NCBI RefSeq assembly: GCF_018860755.1
Contig: NZ_JAHKPW010000032.1
Coordinates: 1 to 64,000 of the forward strand
DNA from: Colwellia sp. D2M02
Lineage (GTDB): Bacteria > Pseudomonadota > Gammaproteobacteria > Enterobacterales > Alteromonadaceae
Reading direction: 5' to 3'
Length of the DNA stretch: 64,000 nucleotides
Part shown: piece by piece, positions 1-8,087 of the stretch
How positions within the stretch are numbered: position 1 is the first letter of the stretch
How the letters are laid out: every line of letters starts with the position of its first letter
Translations under genes and position numbers: made by a program
Notes under the pieces: model-generated
Told to the model about the DNA's origin: nothing
Database searches by the model: none
Seen by the model: the letters and a program-made list of their open reading frames with translations, nothing else

Positions 1-204
1 CGCTTTTATCTCGAACAAAGTTTAACCGCGAAAAATCAACAGCCCTTAGTTTAATATAACAATTAAACTAAGTTTTTCCCTAACATGGCAATTAAGCGTT
101 GCATTTACACAACGTCACGGTAACATATCACTCCATTTTCAGAGTAAAAGCAAATTTGTAAAAATTTGATTACTATTTGATATAACAATATAAGAGGTCA
201 TTAA

Positions 205-1605
205 ATGTCAGTTATAGCAATTACTGATGTATTAGCAGGCAAATTCCCTGTTAATGAAAGTATTACCGTGCATGGTTGGATCAGAACCCGCCGCGACTCA
301 AAAGCCGGTATTTCATTTTTAGCCGTTCATGACGGTTCATGTTTCGATGCTATTCAAGCTATAGTGCCTAGTGATCTAGATAATTATCAAGACGATATAC
401 TTAAATTAACAACAGGTTGTTCAGTTAAAGTTACCGGTATTTTGGTAGAATCTCCAGGCCAAGGCCAATCATTTGAAATTCAAGCAACCGCAGTAGAAGT
501 ATTAGGTTTTGTTGAAGACCCAGATACTTACCCAATGGCCGCTAAACGTCACAGCATTGAGTTTTTACGTGAACAAGCACATTTACGTCCACGTACGAAT
601 ATTGGCGGCGCAGTAACACGCGTACGTAACTGTTTAGCACAAGCCGTGCACCGTTTCTTACACAGTAAAGGCTATTTTTGGATCAGCACACCGTTAATTA
701 CTGGTAGTGACTGTGAAGGTGCTGGTGAGATGTTCCGCGTAAGTACCTTAGATATGGAAAACTTACCACGTAGTGAAAATGGTCAAGTTGATTACAACAA
801 AGACTTTTTTGGCAAAGAAACTTTTTTAACCGTTTCAGGTCAGTTAAACGTTGAAACTTATTGTAACGCGTTATCAAAAGTATATACATTTGGCCCTACA
901 TTTAGGGCAGAAAACTCTAATACCAGCCGTCACTTAGCTGAGTTTTGGATGGTTGAACCAGAAATCGCTTTCGCTAACTTATCTGACGCTGCTGACTTAG
1001 CCGAAGAAATGCTTAAATACGTATTAAAAGCAGTTTTAGATGAGCGTCCAGATGATATGGCCTTCTTCCAACAGCGTGTTGATAAAACCGTTATCGACCG
1101 TTTGAACTCTGTTATTAATACAGAATTTGTTCGCTTAGATTACACTGATGCTATTACTATTTTAGAGAACTGTGATAAGCAATTTGAAAATGCCGTTTCT
1201 TGGGGTGTAGATTTAAACTCTGAGCATGAGCGCTATTTAGCAGAAGAGCATTTTAATGGTCCTGTTGTTTTACAAAACTACCCGAAAGATATTAAGTCTT
1301 TCTACATGCGTTTAAATGATGATGGTAAAACCGTTGCTGCAATGGATATTTTAGCACCAGGCATTGGTGAGATTATTGGTGGTAGCCAACGTGAAGAACG
1401 TCTTGATGTACTTGATAGCCGTTTAGGTGAAATGGGCTTAGATGTAGCCGATTACAGCTGGTATCGTGATTTACGTCGTTACGGCACCGTACCACATTCA
1501 GGTTTTGGTTTAGGTTTCGAGCGTTTAGTCGCTTATGCTACTGGCATGCAAAACGTGCGTGACGTGATACCTTTCCCAAGAACGCCTAACAACGCAGCGT
1601 TCTAA
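205..1605 (+). CDS. asnS: Asparaginyl-tRNA synthetase
   Basis: Cytoplasmic class II aminoacyl-tRNA synthetase that charges tRNA-Asn with asparagine. The 466-residue length equals the usual bacterial AsnRS. An N-terminal OB-fold anticodon-binding domain spans about residues 15-110. Class II motif 2 lies near residue 229 ([10 protein letters not shown]...) and motif 3 near 433 (GFGLGFERL). The ATG is preceded by a good ribosome site (AGAGG, about 8 bases upstream). The gene is monocistronic, with a strong terminator 30 bases downstream. Nothing is unusual about it. Confidence 0.98.
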   Translation: MSVIAITDVLAGKFPVNESITVHGWIRTRRDSKAGISFLAVHDGSCFDAIQAIVPSDLDNYQDDILKLTTGCSVKVTGILVESPGQGQSFEIQATAVEVLGFVEDPDTYPMAAKRHSIEFLREQAHLRPRTNIGGAVTRVRNCLAQAVHRFLHSKGYFWISTPLITGSDCEGAGEMFRVSTLDMENLPRSENGQVDYNKDFFGKETFLTVSGQLNVETYCNALSKVYTFGPTFRAENSNTSRHLAEFWMVEPEIAFANLSDAADLAEEMLKYVLKAVLDERPDDMAFFQQRVDKTVIDRLNSVINTEFVRLDYTDAITILENCDKQFENAVSWGVDLNSEHERYLAEEHFNGPVVLQNYPKDIKSFYMRLNDDGKTVAAMDILAPGIGEIIGGSQREERLDVLDSRLGEMGLDVADYSWYRDLRRYGTVPHSGFGLGFERLVAYATGMQNVRDVIPFPRTPNNAAF

Positions 1606-1635
1606 GAAAATAAGCATTAGCTTTGCTTCTTATAT

Positions 1636-1661
1636 AAAGGCGACCATTGGTCGCCTTTTTT
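1636..1661 (+). terminator. Rho-independent terminator of asnS
   Basis: A perfect 10-bp stem (AAAGGCGACC / GGTCGCCTTT) with a 3-base loop is followed by a T run, 30 bases after the asnS stop codon. Confidence 0.92.
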
Positions 1662-1731
1662 ATGATTGTTGTTTGTATGCTTATTGGTTATAACGCACTA
1701 TGTAATAACGCGCTTCAACATATTGTCAGTA

Positions 1732-2298
1732 CTAATCCCAATACGTCACGAATTCCTCATAAGGTTTTGCGGGTTTTACTACCGCTTCTTTAGTTGGACT
1801 ACCAATATATAAATAGCCAACAATTTCATTATCATTACTAATACCTAACGCTTTCTTTACTGTTGGGTTATAAGCAAAACCCCCAGTACGCCACATAGCG
1901 CCATAGCCTAATGAATATGCCGCCATTTGCATAGCATGAGCGCAGCAACCCGCAGTAACTAATTGCTCTTGTTTTGGTACTTTATGCTCAACAAACTTGG
2001 TGCTGATCACAATAATCATTGGCGCGCGAAATGGTTTTTTTGAGACTTTTTCAATTTTAAGCGCCAGCTTTTCTTCATCTTCATCCGCTAACTCTTCATG
2101 GGTAGCTTGAACAAATACTTCACTTAAACGTTGCAAACCTTGCCCTGTAATGACAGTGAAGTGCCACGGCTTTAAGGCACCATGATCTGGGGCGCGCATT
2201 CCCGCAGATAAAATGGCATCAAGATCATTATCTTTAGGGGCTGGGTGACATAACATTTGTGTCGACTGACGGTGCAATAACATTTCAATAGCGTTCAT
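1732..2298 (-). CDS. ydjA: YdjA-type NAD(P)H nitroreductase
   Basis: Small FMN-dependent nitroreductase-family oxidoreductase of 188 residues, against about 183 for E. coli YdjA. The N-terminal HRQST segment, the MRAPDHGALKPWHF segment near residue 34 and the central AGCCAHAMQMAAYSLGYG segment match YdjA closely. In this family these regions bind FMN and build the dimer interface. The physiological substrate is not known. The gene is single, with no operon partner, and lies convergent to asnS. Confidence 0.9.
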   Translation of the reverse strand: MNAIEMLLHRQSTQMLCHPAPKDNDLDAILSAGMRAPDHGALKPWHFTVITGQGLQRLSEVFVQATHEELADEDEEKLALKIEKVSKKPFRAPMIIVISTKFVEHKVPKQEQLVTAGCCAHAMQMAAYSLGYGAMWRTGGFAYNPTVKKALGISNDNEIVGYLYIGSPTKEAVVKPAKPYEEFVTYWD

Positions 2299-2429
2299 TT
2301 AAGAGCCTTTAATATAAAATATAGAGTCTGTTTATCTTTCATATGACAATGAAAGAAAAGAATAGCTAAAGTGTATCGTGTCAGATAATTAACTGCATTA
2401 AAAATCCTCATAAAACCGCTATTTAATGC

Positions 2430-2461
2430 TTGACTTAGTATGTGCATATCGCCAGTATAAA
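2430..2461 (+). promoter_or_regulatory. Candidate sigma-70 promoter of a small transcript
   Basis: TTGACT at 2430-2435 is a near-perfect -35 box. TATAAA at 2456-2461 could be the -10 box, but the 20-base spacer is longer than the ideal 17. It sits upstream of a short open frame that ends in a terminator, which is why I list it. It is only a sequence match. Confidence 0.3.
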
Positions 2462-2502
2462 ATCACTGATATACAAACAATCAACAATCAAGATATAGCC
2501 CA

Positions 2503-2640
2503 ATGCTAACAACTTTATTGCCAACAATACCTATGCTTAACCGACTTATGCTGCTCAGCGTCTCTGATCGCTTAGCTAATTGTGTCTGTGTACCTAGCAA
2601 TAAATGGCGATTAAGCTGGCCTTGTAGTGCGGAGTATTGA
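2503..2640 (+). CDS. Possible 45-residue leader peptide or small protein
   Basis: An ATG-started frame of 45 codons. The first half is Leu/Met-rich and the second half has three Cys and two Trp (SNKWRLSWPCSAEY end). No clear Shine-Dalgarno sequence precedes the ATG, and an internal ATG lies at 2533. It is flanked by a promoter-like pair and followed 33 bases later by a strong terminator, so something is probably transcribed here. It could be a translated small protein, an attenuation leader or a non-coding RNA. I do not recognise a family. Confidence 0.28.
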   Translation: MLTTLLPTIPMLNRLMLLSVSDRLANCVCVPSNKWRLSWPCSAEY

Positions 2641-2673
2641 AAATATAAAAGAATAAAATTTATATTATTTTTT

Positions 2674-2706
2674 AAGCCGCAAAACTAAAACGTTGCGGCT
2701 TTTTTA
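2674..2706 (+). terminator. Rho-independent terminator of the small unit
   Basis: The stem AAGCCGCAA / TTGCGGCTT (2674-2682 with 2693-2701) is followed by TTTTTATTTT. It belongs to neither neighbouring large gene: ydjA reads away from it and the exporter starts 220 bases later. Confidence 0.82.
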
Positions 2707-2927
2707 TTTTCTTCATTTTTTACCTTGATTGTTTACCTTAATTGAGGAGCTAATAAAAACAATATAAAACCGCTAACATCTCTACCCTGTTTGAAACCTA
2801 CGGTTAAAAAATAATACTTAATTTGACTCAACATATGGCGGCTAAATAAAGGTACTAAGTTGATGTCAGGTTATACGTATTTATTAACTAAATGTTCATG
2901 CTGAGCATTATAACAAGGAGAAAAACC

Positions 2928-3833
2928 ATGTCGGTGCCAATAGCCTATTTAGCGGTATTATTAATTTGGTCTACAACACCATTAGGGATTGTTTGGAGCA
3001 GTGAGTCTATTCCACCAAGTATGGCAGTGTTACTGCGAATGCTTATAGCCTTAGTGCTCGGCTTTATGGTGATTAAAAGTAAAAAAATTAATTTACCTTG
3101 GCACAAACAAGCCATCACATTATATAGCTACTCTGCTTTGGGCATTTTTGGCGGTATGATGTTTTCTTATCTAGCAGCGGGTTACTTATCTTCAGGCGTG
3201 TTATCACTGGTTTTCGGTTTATCACCTGTGATTTCGGCTATTTTAGCGCGTAAAATATTAGCTGAGCCTAAAATTAGTAGTATTCGCAAAAGTGCTATGT
3301 TTATTGCTCTAGCTGGTTTAGGCGTTGTTTGCGCTGATAATTTTACCTTAGCTGAAAATGGCATTTTAGGATTAGTTTTTGTTTTTTTAGCCGTATTCTT
3401 TTTTAGTTTAAGTGGAGTTTTAGTAAAAAGTGTTTCTTTAGCGATACACCCTTTAGCAACCACTGTCGGGGCGTTAAGTGTAGCAACACCGTTATTTTTT
3501 ATCAGCTGGCTAGTATTAGATGGCAGTATTAATACAGAGCTTTGGCAAGCCAAATCTATTTGGGCCACTATATATTTAGGGGTGTTTGGCTCCCTACTGG
3601 GCTTTTATGCTTACTTTACGGTACTACAAAAGTTATCAGCAAGTACCGTAACGCTTATTACCTTAATAACACCGGTAATAGCACTGTCATTAGGCGCCTT
3701 ATTAAATGATGAAGCATTACACTATAAGTTAGTATTAGGTGCATTCTTTGTGTTATTTGGCCTAGCCATTTATCACTGGGGTGATGTGTTTGTCAGCTAT
3801 ATAAAAAAAAGACGAGCACTTGTTAACGCTTAA
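2928..3833 (+). CDS. EamA/DMT-superfamily transporter
   Basis: Inner-membrane drug/metabolite transporter of 301 residues with about ten hydrophobic helices in two EamA repeats (roughly residues 4-135 and 145-285), the usual length for this family. Substrates are typically amino acids, nucleobases or other metabolites; the sequence does not say which. I start it at the ATG at 2928 because AAGGAG lies 7 bases upstream and the protein then begins MSVPIAYLAVLLIW, the typical DMT beginning. An in-frame ATG at 2892 would add 12 residues without a ribosome site. Confidence 0.88.
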   Translation: MSVPIAYLAVLLIWSTTPLGIVWSSESIPPSMAVLLRMLIALVLGFMVIKSKKINLPWHKQAITLYSYSALGIFGGMMFSYLAAGYLSSGVLSLVFGLSPVISAILARKILAEPKISSIRKSAMFIALAGLGVVCADNFTLAENGILGLVFVFLAVFFFSLSGVLVKSVSLAIHPLATTVGALSVATPLFFISWLVLDGSINTELWQAKSIWATIYLGVFGSLLGFYAYFTVLQKLSASTVTLITLITPVIALSLGALLNDEALHYKLVLGAFFVLFGLAIYHWGDVFVSYIKKRRALVNA

Positions 3834-3851
3834 TGATCAATACAATAGTGA

Positions 3852-3886
3852 ATAAACCAAAGATTCATCATGAGTCTTTGGTTTAT
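3852..3886. terminator. Hairpin between convergent genes
   Basis: A 12-bp perfect inverted repeat (ATAAACCAAAGA / TCTTTGGTTTAT) with an 11-base loop lies between the convergent EamA and DoxX genes. It has no long T run, so it may be a weak bidirectional terminator. Confidence 0.55.
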
Positions 3887-3915
3887 CAACATTACCCCAT
3901 CATAATCACATTAAA

Positions 3916-4632
3916 TTATCTACCCGAGCTCGGGTTATCAGCCTGACCGGAGGTGAAGTGGCGCTTTACAATAAAATAATCAACACTGGTGTAGCGCCCT
4001 GCACCAATAAAAAACAACGCAAGTAACATAATGAAATACGTGGTAGAAAACTCAACACCATTATTGAGTATCACAATATTGCCTTTTTCATATAACCAAT
4101 CAGTATTGCCATTTTCGTCAAGTAAATTTTTCATTGCCGTTAAACGCTTAGCGGCTTCATCACTATTATCTAAACTCGCCTTGGCGCTATCAATACCAAC
4201 CCAAGTTAATACTTTTGCAGGACTTATTGCACTATTCGTTGGAGTAATAGCAAACCAGCCATGATCAAGGTGAACCGTTGTAGCTGCCACAAACATAGTA
4301 AACATCAAAGGAATTGTGACGAGTCGAGTTAACACGCCAAAAAGTAGTAGCCAACCACCAAGCAGCTCAACAATAATAACTAAGTTTGCCAGTAATGCCG
4401 GAAAAGGCAGACCTAAGCCCCATTCACTATTACCAAACCAAGCAATAATTGTAGGATCAGCCATTAGCGCGGTAACGCCATGCACCTCATCGTTGAGCAG
4501 TTGTGTTTTACTAAAGCCCGCCATAATAAAAACAGGGGCTAAATAAGCCCTTAACATTAAGGCAGGTATACCATCAAAATTTTTTAGTTTTGCTATAAAG
4601 CTTTGATAACAAGTGGCAATAGATTTCATCAT
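3916..4632 (-). CDS. DoxX-family membrane protein
   Basis: Inner-membrane protein of 238 residues. The N-terminal segment (LMLRAYLAPVFIMAGFSK, about residues 25-42) and the central LLGGWLLLFGVLTRL helix are typical of DoxX. A soluble loop of about 60 residues between helices 3 and 4 (about residues 120-185) is longer than in minimal DoxX proteins. The molecular role of the family is poorly defined; some members take part in thiosulfate oxidation or redox homeostasis. It has no operon partner. Confidence 0.8.
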   Translation of the reverse strand: MMKSIATCYQSFIAKLKNFDGIPALMLRAYLAPVFIMAGFSKTQLLNDEVHGVTALMADPTIIAWFGNSEWGLGLPFPALLANLVIIVELLGGWLLLFGVLTRLVTIPLMFTMFVAATTVHLDHGWFAITPTNSAISPAKVLTWVGIDSAKASLDNSDEAAKRLTAMKNLLDENGNTDWLYEKGNIVILNNGVEFSTTYFIMLLALFFIGAGRYTSVDYFIVKRHFTSGQADNPSSGR

Positions 4633-4807
4633 TGGAGCTTCTTATATACAGTTAAATAGTAGCGTATAGATTAAGACCTCGCTAAAGGGTAGTTCATTTC
4701 ATTAATATAAGATCATTATTACTTACAAACTTACGTGAGTGATTGTTATCTTTTGATAAATATTAAGTTACTATAAGGTTAGGTATAATTTTAAAATAAG
4801 AGATCTT

Positions 4808-6724
4808 ATGAATAAGAAACCCAACATCATTAAACGGATTTTCTCAGCACTTTGGCGCAGTATTACTTTTACACGTAACTTAATATTAAATTTAATCTTT
4901 TTTGTCTTACTATTTTCCTTTATTGCAGTTATCGCCAGCAGTGAAGACCAAATAATTGTGCCAGAAAAAACCGCCCTAGTTCTGAACCTTGTTGGTGATA
5001 TTGTCGAGCAAAAGCGTGAAGTGGATCCAATGGAAACATTCATTAATGAAGCGCTTGAGCAACAAGAAGAAAATCCAGAAGTATTACTGGCCGATTTAGT
5101 CAAAATTCTTGAAAAAGCGAAAAAAGATGATCGGGTACAATTATTAGTTTTACAACTACAAGGCCTAAACCGTACTGGCTTAACCAAGCTACAAGATGTT
5201 GCAGCGGCATTGAACGATTTTAAGAGCGATGGTAAAAAAATTATCGCGTTAGGCGATCAATACACACAAGATCAATATTACCTAGCCAGCACCGCCGATG
5301 AAATATGGTTAAACCCTAAAGGCTTTATGCTTATTGAAGGCTATGGTCGTTATAACATGTATTTTAAATCTGCATTAGATAAGTTAGCAATTAATCAACA
5401 TATCTTTCGCGTAGGCACATTTAAATCAGCAGTAGAGCCATTCATGCGTGATGATATGTCTGATGCCGCTAAAGAAGCCAATAAATTATGGTTAAACGAT
5501 TTATGGCAGCAGTATAAAACGGATGTTGCCAATCGACGTGGTTTTGCTATTGATAACTTTGATGAAAATGTTGACGACTTAGTTGCAAAGTTTTCTAAAG
5601 CCAATAGTAGCTTTGCTGATTATGCTTTAGCAAATAACTGGGTTGATCATTTAAAAACTCGTCAGGAAATGCGTAGCGAGTTAACCGAACTGGTTGGCAA
5701 AAATAAAAAAGGCGATAGCTACAGCCATATTGCTTATAAAGATTACCATAAAGTAACCAGCTCGCCACTAGCGACTGAGGCTGCTTTAGCAAAAACAACA
5801 ACAGCGGATAAAGTTGCCATTATTGTTGCCAAAGGCACTATTTTAGATGGTACGCAAAAGCCTGGCACTATTGGCGGCGACAGTACCGCTAAATTATTAC
5901 GTAAAGCCCGTAACGATGAAAACGTTAAAGCGGTTGTGTTACGTGTAGATAGCCCAGGTGGTAGCGCTTACGCTTCTGAAATTATTCGCCAAGAAGTTGA
6001 GTTACTCAAAAAATCGGGTAAACCTGTTGTGGCATCAATGGGAACCTATGCAGCGTCTGGCGGCTATTGGATTTCTGCACCAGCAGATAAAATTTATGCG
6101 GCTCCATCAACCATTACAGGCTCTATCGGCATTTTTGGGATGATGATGACATTTGAAGATTCATTAAGCAAAATGGGAATTTACACCGACGGTGTTGGTA
6201 CTACTGACATTTCAGGTTTCAGCCCTACTCGCCCATTAACCGATGGCATGAAGCAATTGTTTCAATTATCAATTAATAAAGGTTACCAAGACTTTATTAC
6301 CTTAGTGGCTAATAACCGCAATATGACTTTAGCGCAAGTTGATGCTGTAGCTCAAGGTCGTGTTTGGACAGGTAAAAAAGCAAAATCTTTAGGTTTAGTT
6401 GATGAGTTAGGTACCTTAGATGATGCAGTAGTAGCTGCAGCGACGTTAGCCAAATTAACCACTTATGACACTTTACTGATAGAAAAAACACCTTCTACCC
6501 GTGGTAAATTTATGGAGGCGTTAATGGGCAATGCAGCTAACATTACTGCGATGCTAAATGGCACTCAAGCAAATAGTGTTGTTGAGCTAGCAACACATAC
6601 AGCAAGTAACGAACAAGGTCTTGGTGTGCTCGTTAACATGTTGAAAACCCAAGTAGAGCAAGTTAATGAGTTTAATGATCCACAAGGTAAATATACCTTA
6701 TGTTTAGCTTGTACTAGCTTATAA
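4808..6724 (+). CDS. sppA: Signal peptide peptidase SppA, 67 kDa type
   Basis: Inner-membrane serine protease that degrades signal peptides released by leader peptidase. At 638 residues it is the long, duplicated E. coli-type enzyme (618 in E. coli). An N-terminal membrane anchor is seen at about residues 22-42. The catalytic lysine is K206 in GTFKSAVEPF and the nucleophile is S417 in YAASGGYWIS, one in each of the two S49 domains, matching the Lys/Ser dyad of E. coli SppA. An AAGAGA ribosome site precedes the ATG. A terminator follows before ansA, so the two are separate units. Confidence 0.96.
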   Translation: MNKKPNIIKRIFSALWRSITFTRNLILNLIFFVLLFSFIAVIASSEDQIIVPEKTALVLNLVGDIVEQKREVDPMETFINEALEQQEENPEVLLADLVKILEKAKKDDRVQLLVLQLQGLNRTGLTKLQDVAAALNDFKSDGKKIIALGDQYTQDQYYLASTADEIWLNPKGFMLIEGYGRYNMYFKSALDKLAINQHIFRVGTFKSAVEPFMRDDMSDAAKEANKLWLNDLWQQYKTDVANRRGFAIDNFDENVDDLVAKFSKANSSFADYALANNWVDHLKTRQEMRSELTELVGKNKKGDSYSHIAYKDYHKVTSSPLATEAALAKTTTADKVAIIVAKGTILDGTQKPGTIGGDSTAKLLRKARNDENVKAVVLRVDSPGGSAYASEIIRQEVELLKKSGKPVVASMGTYAASGGYWISAPADKIYAAPSTITGSIGIFGMMMTFEDSLSKMGIYTDGVGTTDISGFSPTRPLTDGMKQLFQLSINKGYQDFITLVANNRNMTLAQVDAVAQGRVWTGKKAKSLGLVDELGTLDDAVVAAATLAKLTTYDTLLIEKTPSTRGKFMEALMGNAANITAMLNGTQANSVVELATHTASNEQGLGVLVNMLKTQVEQVNEFNDPQGKYTLCLACTSL

Positions 6725-6757
6725 ACCACTAACAAACATCAAAATTTAAAAATATTT

Positions 6758-6790
6758 AAAGGCAGTTATGTAACCCATAGCTGCCTTTTT
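6758..6790 (+). terminator. Rho-independent terminator of sppA
   Basis: A 13-bp stem (AAAGGCAGTTATG / CATAGCTGCCTTT, with one G-T pair) is followed by a T run, 34 bases after the sppA stop. Confidence 0.88.
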
Positions 6791-6879
6791 ATTTTAGCGC
6801 GTTTTTTACATTTATTAGCCATAGCTAACGCAGCTACGATATAATGACAGGTATGTAGGGCTCAAATACGATAACAACA

Positions 6880-7902
6880 ATGAAAAAGAAAATTTATGTC
6901 GCTTATACTGGCGGTACTATTGGTATGATGCAAAGTACTCAAGGGTTTGTGCCTATTAAAGGGCATTTGACCGACTCAATTAACGGTTTACCTGAGTTTC
7001 ATCGTAGTGAAATGCCTGACTTTACCATTAATGAATATCAACCATTGATTGATTCTTCTAATATGACGCCAACTGACTGGCAGCGTATTGCTGAAGATAT
7101 CAAAGCCCATTATGACGACTATGATGGTTTTGTCGTATTGCATGGTACAGATACCATGGCTTATACCACTTCTGCCTTATCATTTATGTTTGAAAATTTA
7201 AGTAAGCCCGTTATTGTTACCGGCTCACAAATCCCGTTAAGCCAGTTACGCTCAGACGGACAAGTAAATGTTCTCAATGCTATTTATATTGCAGCAAATT
7301 ACCCGATCAATGAAGTTGGCTTATTCTTTAACAATAACTTATACCGTGGTAACCGTTGCATTAAAGCTTATGCCGATGGCTTTAATGCCTTTGATTCACC
7401 AAACATGCCGGTACTATTAGAAGCAGGAATAAATATTAAACTAGTTGCTGGTAAAGTTGCTCCACCCGCCACGACTATTGAGCCACTACAACTGACTTAT
7501 ATGACACCTCAACCTATAGGTGTAGTGCATTTATATCCGGGTATTAGTAGTGCTGTTGTAGAAAATGTTATTAAACAACCAGTAAAAGCATTGATTTTAC
7601 GCAGTTATGGAGTTGGTAATGCTCCGCAAGATGAAGCATTACTCAATTGTTTAGCTAAGGCAAAGCAGCAAAATATTATTGTTGTTAATTGTAGCCAGTG
7701 CATTAGAGGCACCGTAAATATGTCGGGTTATGCAACAGGCAATGCTCTTAGTGAAGCTGGCGTGATCAGTGGCGCTGATATGACCTTAGAGGCAACACTT
7801 ACTAAACTGCACTACTTACTAAGTAAAAATTACAGTTACGATGAAATATGCGCATTAATGCCAAAGAATTTACGGGGTGAGTTATCCGCCGTTGCTAATT
7901 GA
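6880..7902 (+). CDS. ansA: Type I (cytoplasmic) L-asparaginase
   Basis: Hydrolyses L-asparagine to aspartate and ammonia. The 340 residues compare with 338 in E. coli AnsA. There is no signal peptide, which fits the cytoplasmic type I enzyme. The first catalytic threonine motif is YTGGTIG (T13), and the second, HGTDTM, lies at residues 88-93. The C-terminal half carries the allosteric/dimer domain. It follows sppA, as in several gammaproteobacteria, but an intervening terminator suggests its own promoter. Confidence 0.95.
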   Translation: MKKKIYVAYTGGTIGMMQSTQGFVPIKGHLTDSINGLPEFHRSEMPDFTINEYQPLIDSSNMTPTDWQRIAEDIKAHYDDYDGFVVLHGTDTMAYTTSALSFMFENLSKPVIVTGSQIPLSQLRSDGQVNVLNAIYIAANYPINEVGLFFNNNLYRGNRCIKAYADGFNAFDSPNMPVLLEAGINIKLVAGKVAPPATTIEPLQLTYMTPQPIGVVHLYPGISSAVVENVIKQPVKALILRSYGVGNAPQDEALLNCLAKAKQQNIIVVNCSQCIRGTVNMSGYATGNALSEAGVISGADMTLEATLTKLHYLLSKNYSYDEICALMPKNLRGELSAVAN

Positions 7903-7961
7903 GATTTTTATCACGTTAGCTTAAAAGTAAATCGGTCTTGCTAGTATGTTATTAAACCTCT

Positions 7962-8005
7962 TAACCCGAGCTTAGATTAAATACTGATTTTAACTCGGGC
8001 TTTTA
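7962..8005 (+). terminator. Probable terminator of ansA
   Basis: CCCGAG at 7965-7970 pairs with CTCGGG at 7994-7999, with short additional pairing in the loop, followed by CTTTTAATTTT. The loop is large, so this is less certain than the other terminators. Confidence 0.5.
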
Positions 8006-8054
8006 ATTTTAGCTGCGCTTATTTTCCGCTTAACCTTTTCACGTAACTTAATAC

Positions 8055-8076
8055 ATTAACCTGAGTTCAGGTTAAT
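8055..8076 (-). terminator. Perfect inverted repeat after the DUF349 gene
   Basis: ATTAACCTGA / TCAGGTTAAT is a 10-bp perfect palindrome with a 2-base centre, 12 bases beyond the stop codon of the minus-strand DUF349 gene. It lacks a T run. It may stabilise the 3' end, act as a weak terminator or bind a protein. Confidence 0.4.
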
Positions 8077-8087
8077 ATATTAAGGTT

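Larger units (their letters stand above)
2299..2927. other. 629-base intergenic region containing a possible small transcription unit
   Basis: No long open frame is present. The region holds a TTGACT/TATAAA promoter-like pair (2430-2461), a 45-codon open frame (2503-2640) richer in G+C than the AT-rich flanks, and a strong terminator (2674-2706). This arrangement suggests a short independent transcript of about 240 bases. The remaining part, 2707-2927, is AT-rich leader for the downstream exporter gene. Confidence 0.45.

Noticed and set aside
3182-3568. 128-residue open frame antisense to the EamA gene
   Set aside because: Shadow of the membrane-protein gene on the other strand, which has a ribosome site and a full family match.
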